Notes: generated from the sequence alone by a model not told the origin. Numbered from the stretch's first letter, positions 1 through 5,348 are shown. The stretch: DNA of 6,077 nucleotides from Roseibacillus sp. (GCA_002729275.1 PBTP01000117.1:3025-9101), one strand, 5' to 3'. Numbers and translations: made by a program.

Positions 1-999
1 TGTATTGTGAAGTCGATCCATGGGTCCAACTCTCGCCATGGAGGAGCCCTGTTGGAGTTGCATACGGGCTCTGACACCTTCACTCGTCCTGCAATGGGTT
101 CGTGGATTAACTACGGACTGGGAACCGAGAACCAGAACCTGCCCGGGTTCATCACGATCGACCCGACCGGAGGGCATGGAGGGTCTAATGCGTGGTCTTC
201 CGCATTTCTGCCCGCCCACTATCAGGGAACCCGAATCGGAGGAAAGGGACGGGGGATGACGGTGCCCTTCATCAATAGTCCGCTCAAGAGTCGGGACCTG
301 CAGCGCCGGGAGCTGGACCTCCTGAGGGGGATGAACGAGGGGCATTTGGCCAAGAGCGCCGGGGATTCCGAGTTGGAAGCCCGGATCGCTTCCTACGAGC
401 TGGCCTTCCGGATGCAGATGGAGGCCCCCGGGGTGCAGGACGTCTCAGAAGAGCCCGAGGCGGTTAAAAAGTTGTACGGAATGGACCAGGACAATACCCG
501 CAAGTTCGGGGAGCAATGTCTCATGGCCCGCCGCTTTAGTGAGGCCGGAGTACGATTCATACAAGTGACTCATCGCTACTGGGATTCGCATGGAAACCTG
601 CGCAAGGAGCACGCCCGCCTTGCTGGCGAAATGGACAAGCCGGTGGCCGGCCTGATCACCGATCTTAAGCAGCGGGGTTTGCTCGATGAAACGCTGGTCT
701 TATGGGGGGGCGAATTTGGCCGGACCCCGGTGGCTCAGGGGCGTGACGGACGGGATCATAATCCCCATGCCAACACCATGTTCCTGGCTGGAGGCGGGAT
801 CAAACCTGGGATCCAATACGGCGCTACAGACGAGTATGGCTACTACGCCACCGAAAACCGGGTTCATTTCCACGATCTCCACGCCACCATCCTCCACCAA
901 TTGGGGATTGATCACAAGAAGCTCACCTACAGTTATGCGGGTCGGGATTTCCGGTTGACCGATGTGCACGGACGAGTGGTGCGGGACATCCTCGCGTAA
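1..999 (+). CDS. DUF1501 family protein (5' end outside window)
   Basis: This is the C-terminal part of a DUF1501 protein, a PVC-enriched family distantly related to the sulfatase/alkaline phosphatase fold and usually exported by a Tat signal. The frame is open from base 1, so the GTG at 7 is internal; family members are usually about 450-490 residues and 332 codons are present here, so the N-terminus lies upstream. Counting codons from base 1, I see a MGSW motif and the GLGTENQNLPGF stretch near 32-49, WDSHGN at 194-199, EFGRTP at 238-243, GRDHNPH at 250-256 and FHDLH at 290-294. The His/Asp-rich motifs are the probable metal-site residues of the family. DUF1501 genes commonly follow a DUF1549/DUF1553 cytochrome-type gene, which would lie to the left. 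The biochemical role of the family is not settled. The gene ends in TAA and converges on the transporter gene with an 18-bp gap. Family assignment is firm; function is unknown. Confidence 0.93.
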   Translation, partial: CIVKSIHGSNSRHGGALLELHTGSDTFTRPAMGSWINYGLGTENQNLPGFITIDPTGGHGGSNAWSSAFLPAHYQGTRIGGKGRGMTVPFINSPLKSRDLQRRELDLLRGMNEGHLAKSAGDSELEARIASYELAFRMQMEAPGVQDVSEEPEAVKKLYGMDQDNTRKFGEQCLMARRFSEAGVRFIQVTHRYWDSHGNLRKEHARLAGEMDKPVAGLITDLKQRGLLDETLVLWGGEFGRTPVAQGRDGRDHNPHANTMFLAGGGIKPGIQYGATDEYGYYATENRVHFHDLHATILHQLGIDHKKLTYSYAGRDFRLTDVHGRVVRDILA

Positions 1000-1017
1000 A
1001 TCCGGAGGGTTCGCTGC

Positions 1018-2463
1018 TCAGAAGAGAACGGTGCTGAGGGCGGTCAGGATTACCGCAAAGGAGAGGTTGAGGACGAGGCCGGTGCGCATCATGGTGCGCT
1101 GGAGAACCTGACCGGATCCGTAGACGATCGCATTCGGGGGCGTCGCGATGGGAAGCATGAAGGCGCAGGAAGCTGCGATGGTGAGAGGAAGGACCAGTTG
1201 AGGTGGAGAGACCCCAATCTCGAGGGCAACCTGGTAGAAGACCGGGACAAACAAGGCCGTAGTGGCGGTATTGGAGGTGAGTTCCGTGAGGAAAATCACG
1301 AAGAGGACGACTGCTCCGACTACGAGGATAAAAGGCCATCCCGCGGTAAGCTGATTGAGGTGACTGGCGAGAAAGCTGCTAGCGCCAGTCAAGGTCAGGA
1401 CTTTCCCGAGGGTGAGTCCCCCACCAAAGAGAATAATCACTCCCCAATCGGTGGTACGGTCGACATCCTTCCAGCGCACAAGACCGAAAGAGGCCATGAG
1501 GACGACAGAGGATACAGCGATGATACTGTCGAATCCCTTAGTAACGCTGAATACTACCGAGAGTGGTTTGCTGCACAACCAGCAGACAACGGTAAGGAGA
1601 AATATGGTGAGGGTGAGAATCCGTCGAGGAGTGAAGATGAAGGGTTCCGTATTCCGGGACAGGTCCGGGGTCCTGCCAGGACGCAGGACGAGAAAGAGGA
1701 TAGCAATCAGGCTAGGAAAAAGAATGGCCACGCAGGGGATTCCAAATTTGAGCCATTCTGCGAAGCCTATTCCCAACCGTTCCGCGGCGATGGCATTAGG
1801 GCCGGTTCCAATAATGGTGCCGATCCCACCGATATTGGCGGAGTAGGCCAGTCCTAGGAGAACAAAGGGGGCGGCCTTGGTTGCCGTCTGTGCTCCCGCT
1901 CTGGTCCGTAGATCGCTAAGGAGACCCAAGGCGACTGGAAAGAGGAGGGCGGTGGTGGCGGTGTTTGAGATCCACATGGAGGTGAAGGCGGCGGCGCAAA
2001 ACAACCCAATGCATGTCATATGAAAACGACCTCCCGCAAGAGTCAGAATCCCGTTGGCCAGCCAGCTGTTCAGTCCCTGTCTCGTGAGGGCAGCCGCAAT
2101 GCCAAAGCCGCCTAGAAAGAGGAAGATGAGATGATGAGCGAACCCGGCAAAGGCCTGGGGGACAATGGTCTTGGGATCTCCGCTGAAGACTCCGGTCAGA
2201 ACGGCGACTACGGGGACGAGCAGGGCGGTGATGGCGAGGGGGATCGCTTCGGTGAGCCAGAGGGTGGCAGCGAGAGCGAGGATCGCGAGGCCAGTACGGA
2301 CCTGCGCTGTGGTATGGGTGGCGGTATCCTCGACCGGGAGGAGCCAGTAGATAAGGGCAAAAGCCACCAGGGCCGCCCCGATGGAAAGTGCTTTGAATTG
2401 GCTCGATCGTCCGGGCTCTCTGGCCTGCTCCTCCCGGACGGTGGTTTCTTTCTCTTCGGCCAT
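1018..2463 (-). CDS. SLC13/DASS family sodium-coupled anion symporter
   Basis: An inner-membrane transporter of the divalent anion:Na+ symporter family (SLC13/DASS, Na_sulph_symp), which imports dicarboxylates, citrate or sulfate with sodium. The 481-residue length is normal for bacterial members. After a charged cytoplasmic tail (1-22) it has many hydrophobic segments. Both inverted halves of the fold carry the substrate/Na+ motif SNT, at 166-168 (WISNTATTALLFP) and 397-399 (TSNTATTALFVP). The matching second Na+ loops are GTGPN at 219-223 and TPPN at 441-444. Residues 432-447 fit the family signature S-x2-F-x2-P-[LIVM]-[GSA]-x3-N-x-[LIVM]-V. All key motifs are intact, so it is probably functional. 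Substrate cannot be read from the sequence; a dicarboxylate or sulfate is likely. The start is the first ATG after the divergent intergenic region; no Shine-Dalgarno is visible. It is divergent from the cupin gene. Confidence 0.94.
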   Translation of the reverse strand: MAEEKETTVREEQAREPGRSSQFKALSIGAALVAFALIYWLLPVEDTATHTTAQVRTGLAILALAATLWLTEAIPLAITALLVPVVAVLTGVFSGDPKTIVPQAFAGFAHHLIFLFLGGFGIAAALTRQGLNSWLANGILTLAGGRFHMTCIGLFCAAAFTSMWISNTATTALLFPVALGLLSDLRTRAGAQTATKAAPFVLLGLAYSANIGGIGTIIGTGPNAIAAERLGIGFAEWLKFGIPCVAILFPSLIAILFLVLRPGRTPDLSRNTEPFIFTPRRILTLTIFLLTVVCWLCSKPLSVVFSVTKGFDSIIAVSSVVLMASFGLVRWKDVDRTTDWGVIILFGGGLTLGKVLTLTGASSFLASHLNQLTAGWPFILVVGAVVLFVIFLTELTSNTATTALFVPVFYQVALEIGVSPPQLVLPLTIAASCAFMLPIATPPNAIVYGSGQVLQRTMMRTGLVLNLSFAVILTALSTVLF

Positions 2464-2470
2464 TAGCTAC

Positions 2471-2499
2471 TGATTAGGCAGAATGGGTTGGATGGGCAA
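2471..2499 (-). promoter_or_regulatory. putative promoter of the SLC13 transporter gene
   Basis: On the minus strand a -35-like TTGCCC (2494-2499, 4 of 6 matches to TTGACA) is followed after 17 bp by TAATCA (2471-2476, a poor -10 that keeps the initial TA). The hexamer ends 7 nt before the ATG at 2463, so transcription would begin at or next to the start codon, giving a leaderless mRNA. The motif match alone is weak. Support comes from position and from the same arrangement at other genes in the window. Confidence 0.3.
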
Positions 2500-2501
2500 G
2501 C

Positions 2502-2530
2502 GTGACAGTCCTGATTACGGTGTTTAGGCT
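2502..2530 (+). promoter_or_regulatory. putative promoter of the cupin gene
   Basis: A -35-like GTGACA (2502-2507, 5 of 6 matches) and TAGGCT (2525-2530, 3 of 6, fits TAnnnT) are separated by 17 bp. The -10 ends 6 nt before the ATG at 2537, which predicts a leaderless transcript. There is no purine-rich Shine-Dalgarno between the hexamer and the ATG. Its -35 lies 2 bp from the inferred -35 of the divergent transporter promoter. Confidence 0.4.
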
Positions 2531-2536
2531 CGCGTC

Positions 2537-2890
2537 ATGGAGGTTCGCCAGCTTTCTGAACAGGAGCCGTTTACGACCAGGGATGGATCCACGATCCGAA
2601 GCGTCCTGGATCTCAGTAATGCTCCGGTAGAGAAGCAGAGTCTTGCCGAGGCAACGATCGTCAAGGGAAATGCCACGGAGCGGCATTTCCACAAGGTCAG
2701 CGAGGAGTTCTATTTTCTCCTCGAGGGGGAAGGGATGATGGAGCTCGACGGTGAGACCCGTTTGATGAAACCGGGGGATGCGGTCGTGATTCCGGCGGAA
2801 GCGTGGCATCAGATCACTGCCACTAGCGACTTGCGTTTCCTATGCTGCTGCGCGCCTCCCTACAGTCACGAGGATACCTATTTTGACTAA
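2537..2890 (+). CDS. single-domain cupin protein
   Basis: A 117-residue cytoplasmic protein that is essentially one cupin beta-barrel. Cupin motif 1 is seen as G44-x5-H50-x-H52-x3-E56, continuing to a glycine at 64 (GNATERHFHKVSEEFYFLLEG). Motif 2 is G80-x5-P86-x4-H91, within PGDAVVIPAEAWHQI. H50, H52, E56 (or E57) and H91 are the expected metal ligands, so a metal-binding fold is likely. Small cupins of this type may be enzymes, sugar-phosphate isomerases or ligand sensors; I cannot tell which. The tail holds three consecutive cysteines (103-105) followed by APPYSHEDTYF, a pattern I recall from other small cupins. The ATG at 2537 has no Shine-Dalgarno, but the cupin fold fills the ORF and no better start exists. 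It is divergent from the SLC13 transporter, and the SMP-30 gene follows 96 bp downstream on the same strand. Confidence 0.9.
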   Translation: MEVRQLSEQEPFTTRDGSTIRSVLDLSNAPVEKQSLAEATIVKGNATERHFHKVSEEFYFLLEGEGMMELDGETRLMKPGDAVVIPAEAWHQITATSDLRFLCCCAPPYSHEDTYFD

Positions 2891-2939
2891 AACGAGATCT
2901 GCGCAATTTTGGCTCTGAGAGTGCAGAACCCTGGTCAGG

Positions 2940-2968
2940 ATGATTTTGGGCTTGAGCCCGAGGATCAT
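2940..2968 (+). other. small stem-loop upstream of the SMP-30 gene
   Basis: ATGAT (2940-2944) pairs with ATCAT (2964-2968) and GGGC (2948-2951) pairs with GCCC (2956-2959) around a TTGA tetraloop, with an internal loop of TTT against GAGG. It lies between the cupin stop and the ATG of the SMP-30 gene. There is no T-run after it, so it is not a classical terminator; it could be a weak 3'-end structure of the cupin mRNA or simply chance pairing. Confidence 0.25.
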
Positions 2969-2979
2969 GTTTCTAGCAA
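2952..2979 (+). promoter_or_regulatory. weak putative promoter of the SMP-30 gene
   Basis: TTGAGC (2952-2957, 4 of 6) and TAGCAA (2974-2979, 3 of 6) are spaced 16 bp apart, with the -10 ending 7 nt before the chosen ATG at 2987. The geometry matches that seen before the cupin and CIA30 genes. It overlaps the small stem-loop, and read-through from the cupin promoter is an equal alternative. Confidence 0.22.
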
Positions 2980-2986
2980 TGTAGAG

Positions 2987-4078
2987 ATGAAAGAACTTGG
3001 ATTGATGGTGTGGGTGGTGGGAATTTTAATTCTGGTCTGCTCATGCGGAGACAAGACAACCGCCTCCGGCGATAATGAAGAGATCCAGTCAACCGAGGCT
3101 AATGCCGGCGCTGCGATCCCAGAAAACCAGATCTGCCGGGTTGAACTTCATGACCCCAGCGTGGACATGATTCTCGACGCTTCGGTTCAACTTGAAGTGC
3201 TTGCTGCGGGGTTTGAAATTACGGAGGGGCCCGTCTGGGTTCCCTCTATGAAGACGCTTCTCTTCTCAGACGTGAAGGGGAATAAGATTCATCAGTGGTC
3301 CCAAGAAAAGGGGTCGAGTGTCTTTCTTTCTCCGGGTGGACACACCGGAACAGTTCCTTTCTTTGAGGGTGGCGTCCTCGGGTCCAATGGTCTGGCCCTT
3401 GATCCTGCGGGAGACCTCATCATCTGCCAGCACGGAGACCGGAGGCTCGCTAAGTTGTCCCTCGACAATATTACTCAGGAGGGACTTGCAACGCTGATTG
3501 CAACCTTTGAGGGGAAACGCTTTAACAGCCCTAATGACCTGACCGTTGTGGCCAACGGGGACATTTACTTTACCGATCCTCCCTATGGGCACTGTGATAT
3601 CGCGAACAGTGTTCCGGGGGAGGCGATGATCTTTGTGGATGATAAGCGGGAGATTCCCTATTGCGGGATCTACCGATATGAAGCTGCCACTGGAAAAATC
3701 TCCCTCGTAAGTGACGAAATGGATCTGCCAAACGGAATCGCGCTTTCTCCAGATCAGAAGTGGATCTACGTCGGAAGTTCAGACATGCAAGACCCCAAGA
3801 TGTGGCGGTTCTCAGCGGAGGATGGTTCTGGGGGAATCTTTTTTGAAGGGCCCTACGGTAAGGAGGACGCCGGCTGGTTTGATGGGATGAAGATGCACAC
3901 GAGTGGGAACATCTTCGCGACAGGTCCGGGTGGAGTACTTGTGATTTCTCCGGAGGGTAAGAAGCTGGCCACAATCCGGCTTCCAGACCCCGTCACCAAC
4001 TGCTGTTTCGATGAGAATGAGGAGTATCTTTATGTGACCGGGTTTGCCTATGTAGCCAGGTTGAAGCTGAAGAAATAG
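2987..4078 (+). CDS. SMP-30/gluconolactonase-family lipoprotein
   Basis: A 363-residue six-bladed beta-propeller of the SMP-30/gluconolactonase/LRE family, which hydrolyses sugar-acid lactones or related esters using one divalent metal. The likely metal ligands are visible: E80 in TEGPVW, N183 in NSPNDL, N249 in LPNGIALSPD and D299 in FDGMKMH. The SPDQKWIYV repeat-like strand and the TGPGGVLVISPEGK segment near the C-terminus are typical. The reading frame is open further upstream (a TTG at 2909), but the ATG at 2987 gives a clean lipoprotein signal: K2, a hydrophobic core at about 5-17 and VCS|C with the lipidated cysteine at 20, then a polar linker. Glycine rather than aspartate follows the cysteine, suggesting outer-membrane sorting. 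An ATG at 3005 is a possible but less basic start. The gene follows the cupin and converges on the Dabb gene. Substrate is unknown. Confidence 0.9.
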   Translation: MKELGLMVWVVGILILVCSCGDKTTASGDNEEIQSTEANAGAAIPENQICRVELHDPSVDMILDASVQLEVLAAGFEITEGPVWVPSMKTLLFSDVKGNKIHQWSQEKGSSVFLSPGGHTGTVPFFEGGVLGSNGLALDPAGDLIICQHGDRRLAKLSLDNITQEGLATLIATFEGKRFNSPNDLTVVANGDIYFTDPPYGHCDIANSVPGEAMIFVDDKREIPYCGIYRYEAATGKISLVSDEMDLPNGIALSPDQKWIYVGSSDMQDPKMWRFSAEDGSGGIFFEGPYGKEDAGWFDGMKMHTSGNIFATGPGGVLVISPEGKKLATIRLPDPVTNCCFDENEEYLYVTGFAYVARLKLKK

Positions 4079-4131
4079 CAGTTCGGGCTGTCTTCCACAG
4101 TACGCTCATTCAGAGCTGCCCCTGCTATTTT
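4073..4131. terminator. bidirectional terminator-like inverted repeat between convergent genes
   Basis: AAATAGCAG (4073-4081) is a perfect 9-bp inverted match to CTGCTATTT (4122-4130). Inside, GGGC (4085-4088) pairs with GCCC (4118-4121), leaving a loop of about 29 nt that has its own CTGT/ACAG pairing (4088-4091 with 4097-4100, competing with the GGGC stem for one base). The plus-strand arm ends in TTTT; on the minus strand the arm runs into TTTCTTC. It spans the 46-bp gap between two converging genes, so it can serve both. The stop codons of both genes (4076-4078 and 4125-4127) are inside the arms. Confidence 0.65.
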
Positions 4132-4511
4132 GCTACAAAGTCGATAACGAAGGCCTTGTCGAGGATAGGAAGAAGCTGCTCTACGAAGGCCTTGTGATCT
4201 TTGTGCGGGAGGTAGGCTTCCAGCCCCTTCTTATCCTTGAAGGAGACGATGAAGCAGTGGGTGTATCCCTGGGCGAGGTTTTCCGGGCTCACGTTGGTTC
4301 CCCACTCGTAACCCGTGATCGAGTCGATCTTGGAGGGGAGGGCGGCGAAGGCCTTTTCGATGGCTGTGATCTGGTTCTTGGTGGCGTCATCCTTGAACTT
4401 GAAGCAGACGACGTGGCGGTAGGCGCCCGTTTTCTTTGCGTGATGGTCGGCGAGGGAATGGGAGCTCATGAATGCAATTGAAAGAGAAAGGGCGAGAAGG
4501 AGAATTTTCAT
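4125..4511 (-). CDS. exported Dabb-domain protein
   Basis: A 128-residue protein with an N-terminal signal peptide and a single Dabb domain (stress-responsive dimeric alpha/beta barrel, ferredoxin-like). The signal has K2, a hydrophobic core at about 3-15 and a probable cleavage after A21 (SLA|DHHA). The Dabb domain covers about 31-126. It opens with H33-VVCFKFK, followed by a helix at about 45-58, the YEWGTNVSPENL strand/loop at 68-79, and the THCFIVSFKD strand with YLPHKDHKAF at 84-109; this order and spacing are typical of the family. Dabb proteins dimerise; some bind or convert small organic molecules, but most bacterial ones have no known activity. Export is seen in PVC relatives, though the family is often cytoplasmic elsewhere. 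The ATG at 4511 has only a weak AGAAG upstream. The gene is divergent from the CIA30 gene and converges on the SMP-30 gene. Confidence 0.9.
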   Translation of the reverse strand: MKILLLALSLSIAFMSSHSLADHHAKKTGAYRHVVCFKFKDDATKNQITAIEKAFAALPSKIDSITGYEWGTNVSPENLAQGYTHCFIVSFKDKKGLEAYLPHKDHKAFVEQLLPILDKAFVIDFVAK

Positions 4512-4573
4512 TACTTCTGGAGGGTGCCGGAGGCAGTGGGAGGCGTCAATGTGTCCCTGAAAAAACGTGATTT

Positions 4574-4584
4574 AGGAGGTGATC
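4574..4584 (+). promoter_or_regulatory. extended Shine-Dalgarno sequence (AGGAGGTGATC)
   Basis: AGGAGGTGATC is complementary over 11 nt to the conserved 3' end of 16S rRNA (GATCACCTCCT). AGGAGG ends 8 nt before an in-frame TTG at 4588, close to ideal spacing. No main gene in the window has anything comparable upstream of its start. It could load ribosomes on the short ORF described next, or bind ribosomes as a standby site for the CIA30 message; chance is also possible. Confidence 0.35.
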
Positions 4585-4587
4585 GGC

Positions 4588-4683
4588 TTGATTGGGAGAG
4601 GGGCGCTCTGGTTTTACAGGAGCGGATCGAGCGCAAGTTTTAGGAGAGGTCGAATATTACTCATCCCCTTGACGGTTCTGTAA
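4588..4683 (+). CDS. possible 31-residue leader peptide upstream of the CIA30 gene
   Basis: A TTG-initiated ORF of 31 codons ending in TAA. Its main support is the near-perfect Shine-Dalgarno 8 nt upstream. The predicted peptide is basic and hydrophobic: it starts MIGRGALWFYR, has a serine/arginine middle and a hydrophobic end (ILLIPLTVL), and matches no family I recognise. The TAA at 4681-4683 abuts an ATG (4684) that opens a further 7-codon ORF; that ORF's TGA (4705-4707) overlaps the CIA30 start codon. The chain could couple translation into the CIA30 gene, as a leader peptide would. Against it: TTG start, no homology visible, several rare-type AGG/AGA codons, and the likely promoter of the CIA30 gene lies inside this ORF. 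I rate it as a candidate only. Confidence 0.2.
   Translation: MIGRGALWFYRSGSSASFRRGRILLIPLTVL
4603..4634 (+). promoter_or_regulatory. alternative hairpins in the CIA30 upstream region
   Basis: GCGCTC (4603-4608) can pair with GAGCGC (4629-4634), and AAGTTTT follows. Alternatively GCTCTG (4605-4610) pairs with CAGGAGC (4617-4623) with one bulged G and a 6-nt loop. The two share the GCTC segment and are mutually exclusive, as in attenuator-type leaders. The T-run is short and the stems are only 6 bp, so this is suggestive rather than convincing. Confidence 0.25.
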
Positions 4684-4696
4684 ATGAGCGTAGATT
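4669..4696 (+). promoter_or_regulatory. putative promoter of the CIA30-domain gene
   Basis: TTGACG (4669-4674, 5 of 6 matches to the -35 consensus) and TAGATT (4691-4696, 4 of 6, fits TAnnnT) are separated by 16 bp. The -10 ends 7 nt before the ATG at 4704, so the transcript would be leaderless or nearly so. This is the best promoter match in the window. It overlaps the end of the possible 31-residue leader ORF, so the two readings compete unless a second promoter lies further upstream. Confidence 0.5.
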
Positions 4697-4703
4697 TCAC
4701 GAA

Positions 4704-5327
4704 ATGAGACCTACTGCTACTCTGTTACCTGCGGCAATTGTGCTGGGAATAGCCCTTATTTGCCTCCAAGCGACTGCAAGCGCCGCGGAAGACAAGGGAA
4801 AGTCCGAAAAGACTGAGAGCTCAGAAAGGGTTACTCTCTTTGATTTTTCCGAGGCCGACCCCGGAAAGAAGTGGATTACCGTGAACGACAATGTGATGGG
4901 TGGCCGCTCGAAGGGAGGATTTACCTTCAAGGGCGATAGATTGCTCTTTGCTGGTTCAACGAACACAAATGGGGGTGGGTTTTCCTCAATCCGGACTCGT
5001 CCCGTGAGCCTTGGCTTGTCTGGGAAAGATGGGGTGATGATCCGATTTAAAGGGGATGGAAGGACCTATAAGTTCGGCTTGGAGATGGCAGGTAGTAGGG
5101 CGACTTACCGTGCGGATTTTGACACTAAGGCTGACTCCAAGGGCTGGCAGGTGGCCAAGATCCCCTTCAGCGCCTTCGCAGCCGGCTGGAGAGGCATGAA
5201 GCTTCCTCGGGACCGCTACCCCCTCGAACGCGGCAAGATTGACAGCCTCGGCGTCATGATCTACGACAAAAAGGATGGTCCTTTTCGCCTTCAGATCGAC
5301 TGGATCAAGGCCTACAGCGAGGAATAG
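4704..5327 (+). CDS. exported CIA30-domain protein
   Basis: A 207-residue protein with a signal peptide and one CIA30 domain (named after the complex I intermediate-associated protein 30; a galactose-binding-like jelly roll). The signal covers about 1-27, with a hydrophobic core at 7-22 and an ASA/SAA cleavage region; a lysine/glutamate-rich linker follows (29-42). The diagnostic motif is W57-x2-VNDNVMGG, residues 57-67, followed by NGGGFSSIRT at 89-98 and a later strand ending in the LQIDWIKAY terminus. Bacterial CIA30 proteins are not proven complex I assembly factors, and export argues against that role here; carbohydrate or protein binding in the periplasm is an inference from the fold. 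The ATG at 4704 is the only usable start: the frame upstream has no ATG, GTG or TTG back to a TAG at 4641. No Shine-Dalgarno precedes it. It is divergent from the Dabb gene. Confidence 0.9.
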   Translation: MRPTATLLPAAIVLGIALICLQATASAAEDKGKSEKTESSERVTLFDFSEADPGKKWITVNDNVMGGRSKGGFTFKGDRLLFAGSTNTNGGGFSSIRTRPVSLGLSGKDGVMIRFKGDGRTYKFGLEMAGSRATYRADFDTKADSKGWQVAKIPFSAFAAGWRGMKLPRDRYPLERGKIDSLGVMIYDKKDGPFRLQIDWIKAYSEE

Positions 5328-5331
5328 GCTG

Positions 5332-5346
5332 AGTCGGCTTCCGATT
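5332..5346. terminator. weak hairpin between convergent CIA30 and heme-protein genes
   Basis: AGTCGG (5332-5337) pairs with CCGATT (5341-5346), with one G-T pair, around a 3-nt loop in the 21-bp gap between the two stop codons. No T-run follows on either strand, so termination activity is doubtful. It is listed because it fills the only space available for a shared terminator. Confidence 0.22.
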
Positions 5347-5348
5347 GA

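Noticed and set aside
988..1010. Possible hairpin ATCCTC/GAGGGT at the convergent DUF1501-transporter junction
   Set aside because: Only six pairs including a G-T, an 11-nt loop and no T-run on either strand. Not good enough to call a terminator.
1198..1857. 219-codon open frame on the plus strand opposite the transporter, with others at 1412-1846 and 2131-2466
   Set aside because: These lie wholly or almost wholly antisense to a gene with all SLC13 motifs. Their products are low-complexity, Gly/Glu/Arg-rich strings with no recognisable domain, as expected from the complement of a hydrophobic, pyrimidine-rich gene.
2909..2986. TTG at 2909 as start of the SMP-30 gene
   Set aside because: It would place 26 polar residues before the hydrophobic signal and spoil the lipoprotein export signal, and there is no Shine-Dalgarno; the ATG at 2987 fits better.
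3266..3974. Two minus-strand open frames of 108 and 134 codons opposite the SMP-30 gene
   Set aside because: The sense frame encodes a complete propeller with its metal ligands. The antisense products show no domain, and I see no start signal for them.
4574..4590. Minus-strand GATCACCTCCT read as the 3' end of a 16S rRNA gene
   Set aside because: Only the 11-nt anti-Shine-Dalgarno match is present; the conserved 16S sequence that should precede it is absent. It is better read on the plus strand as a Shine-Dalgarno.
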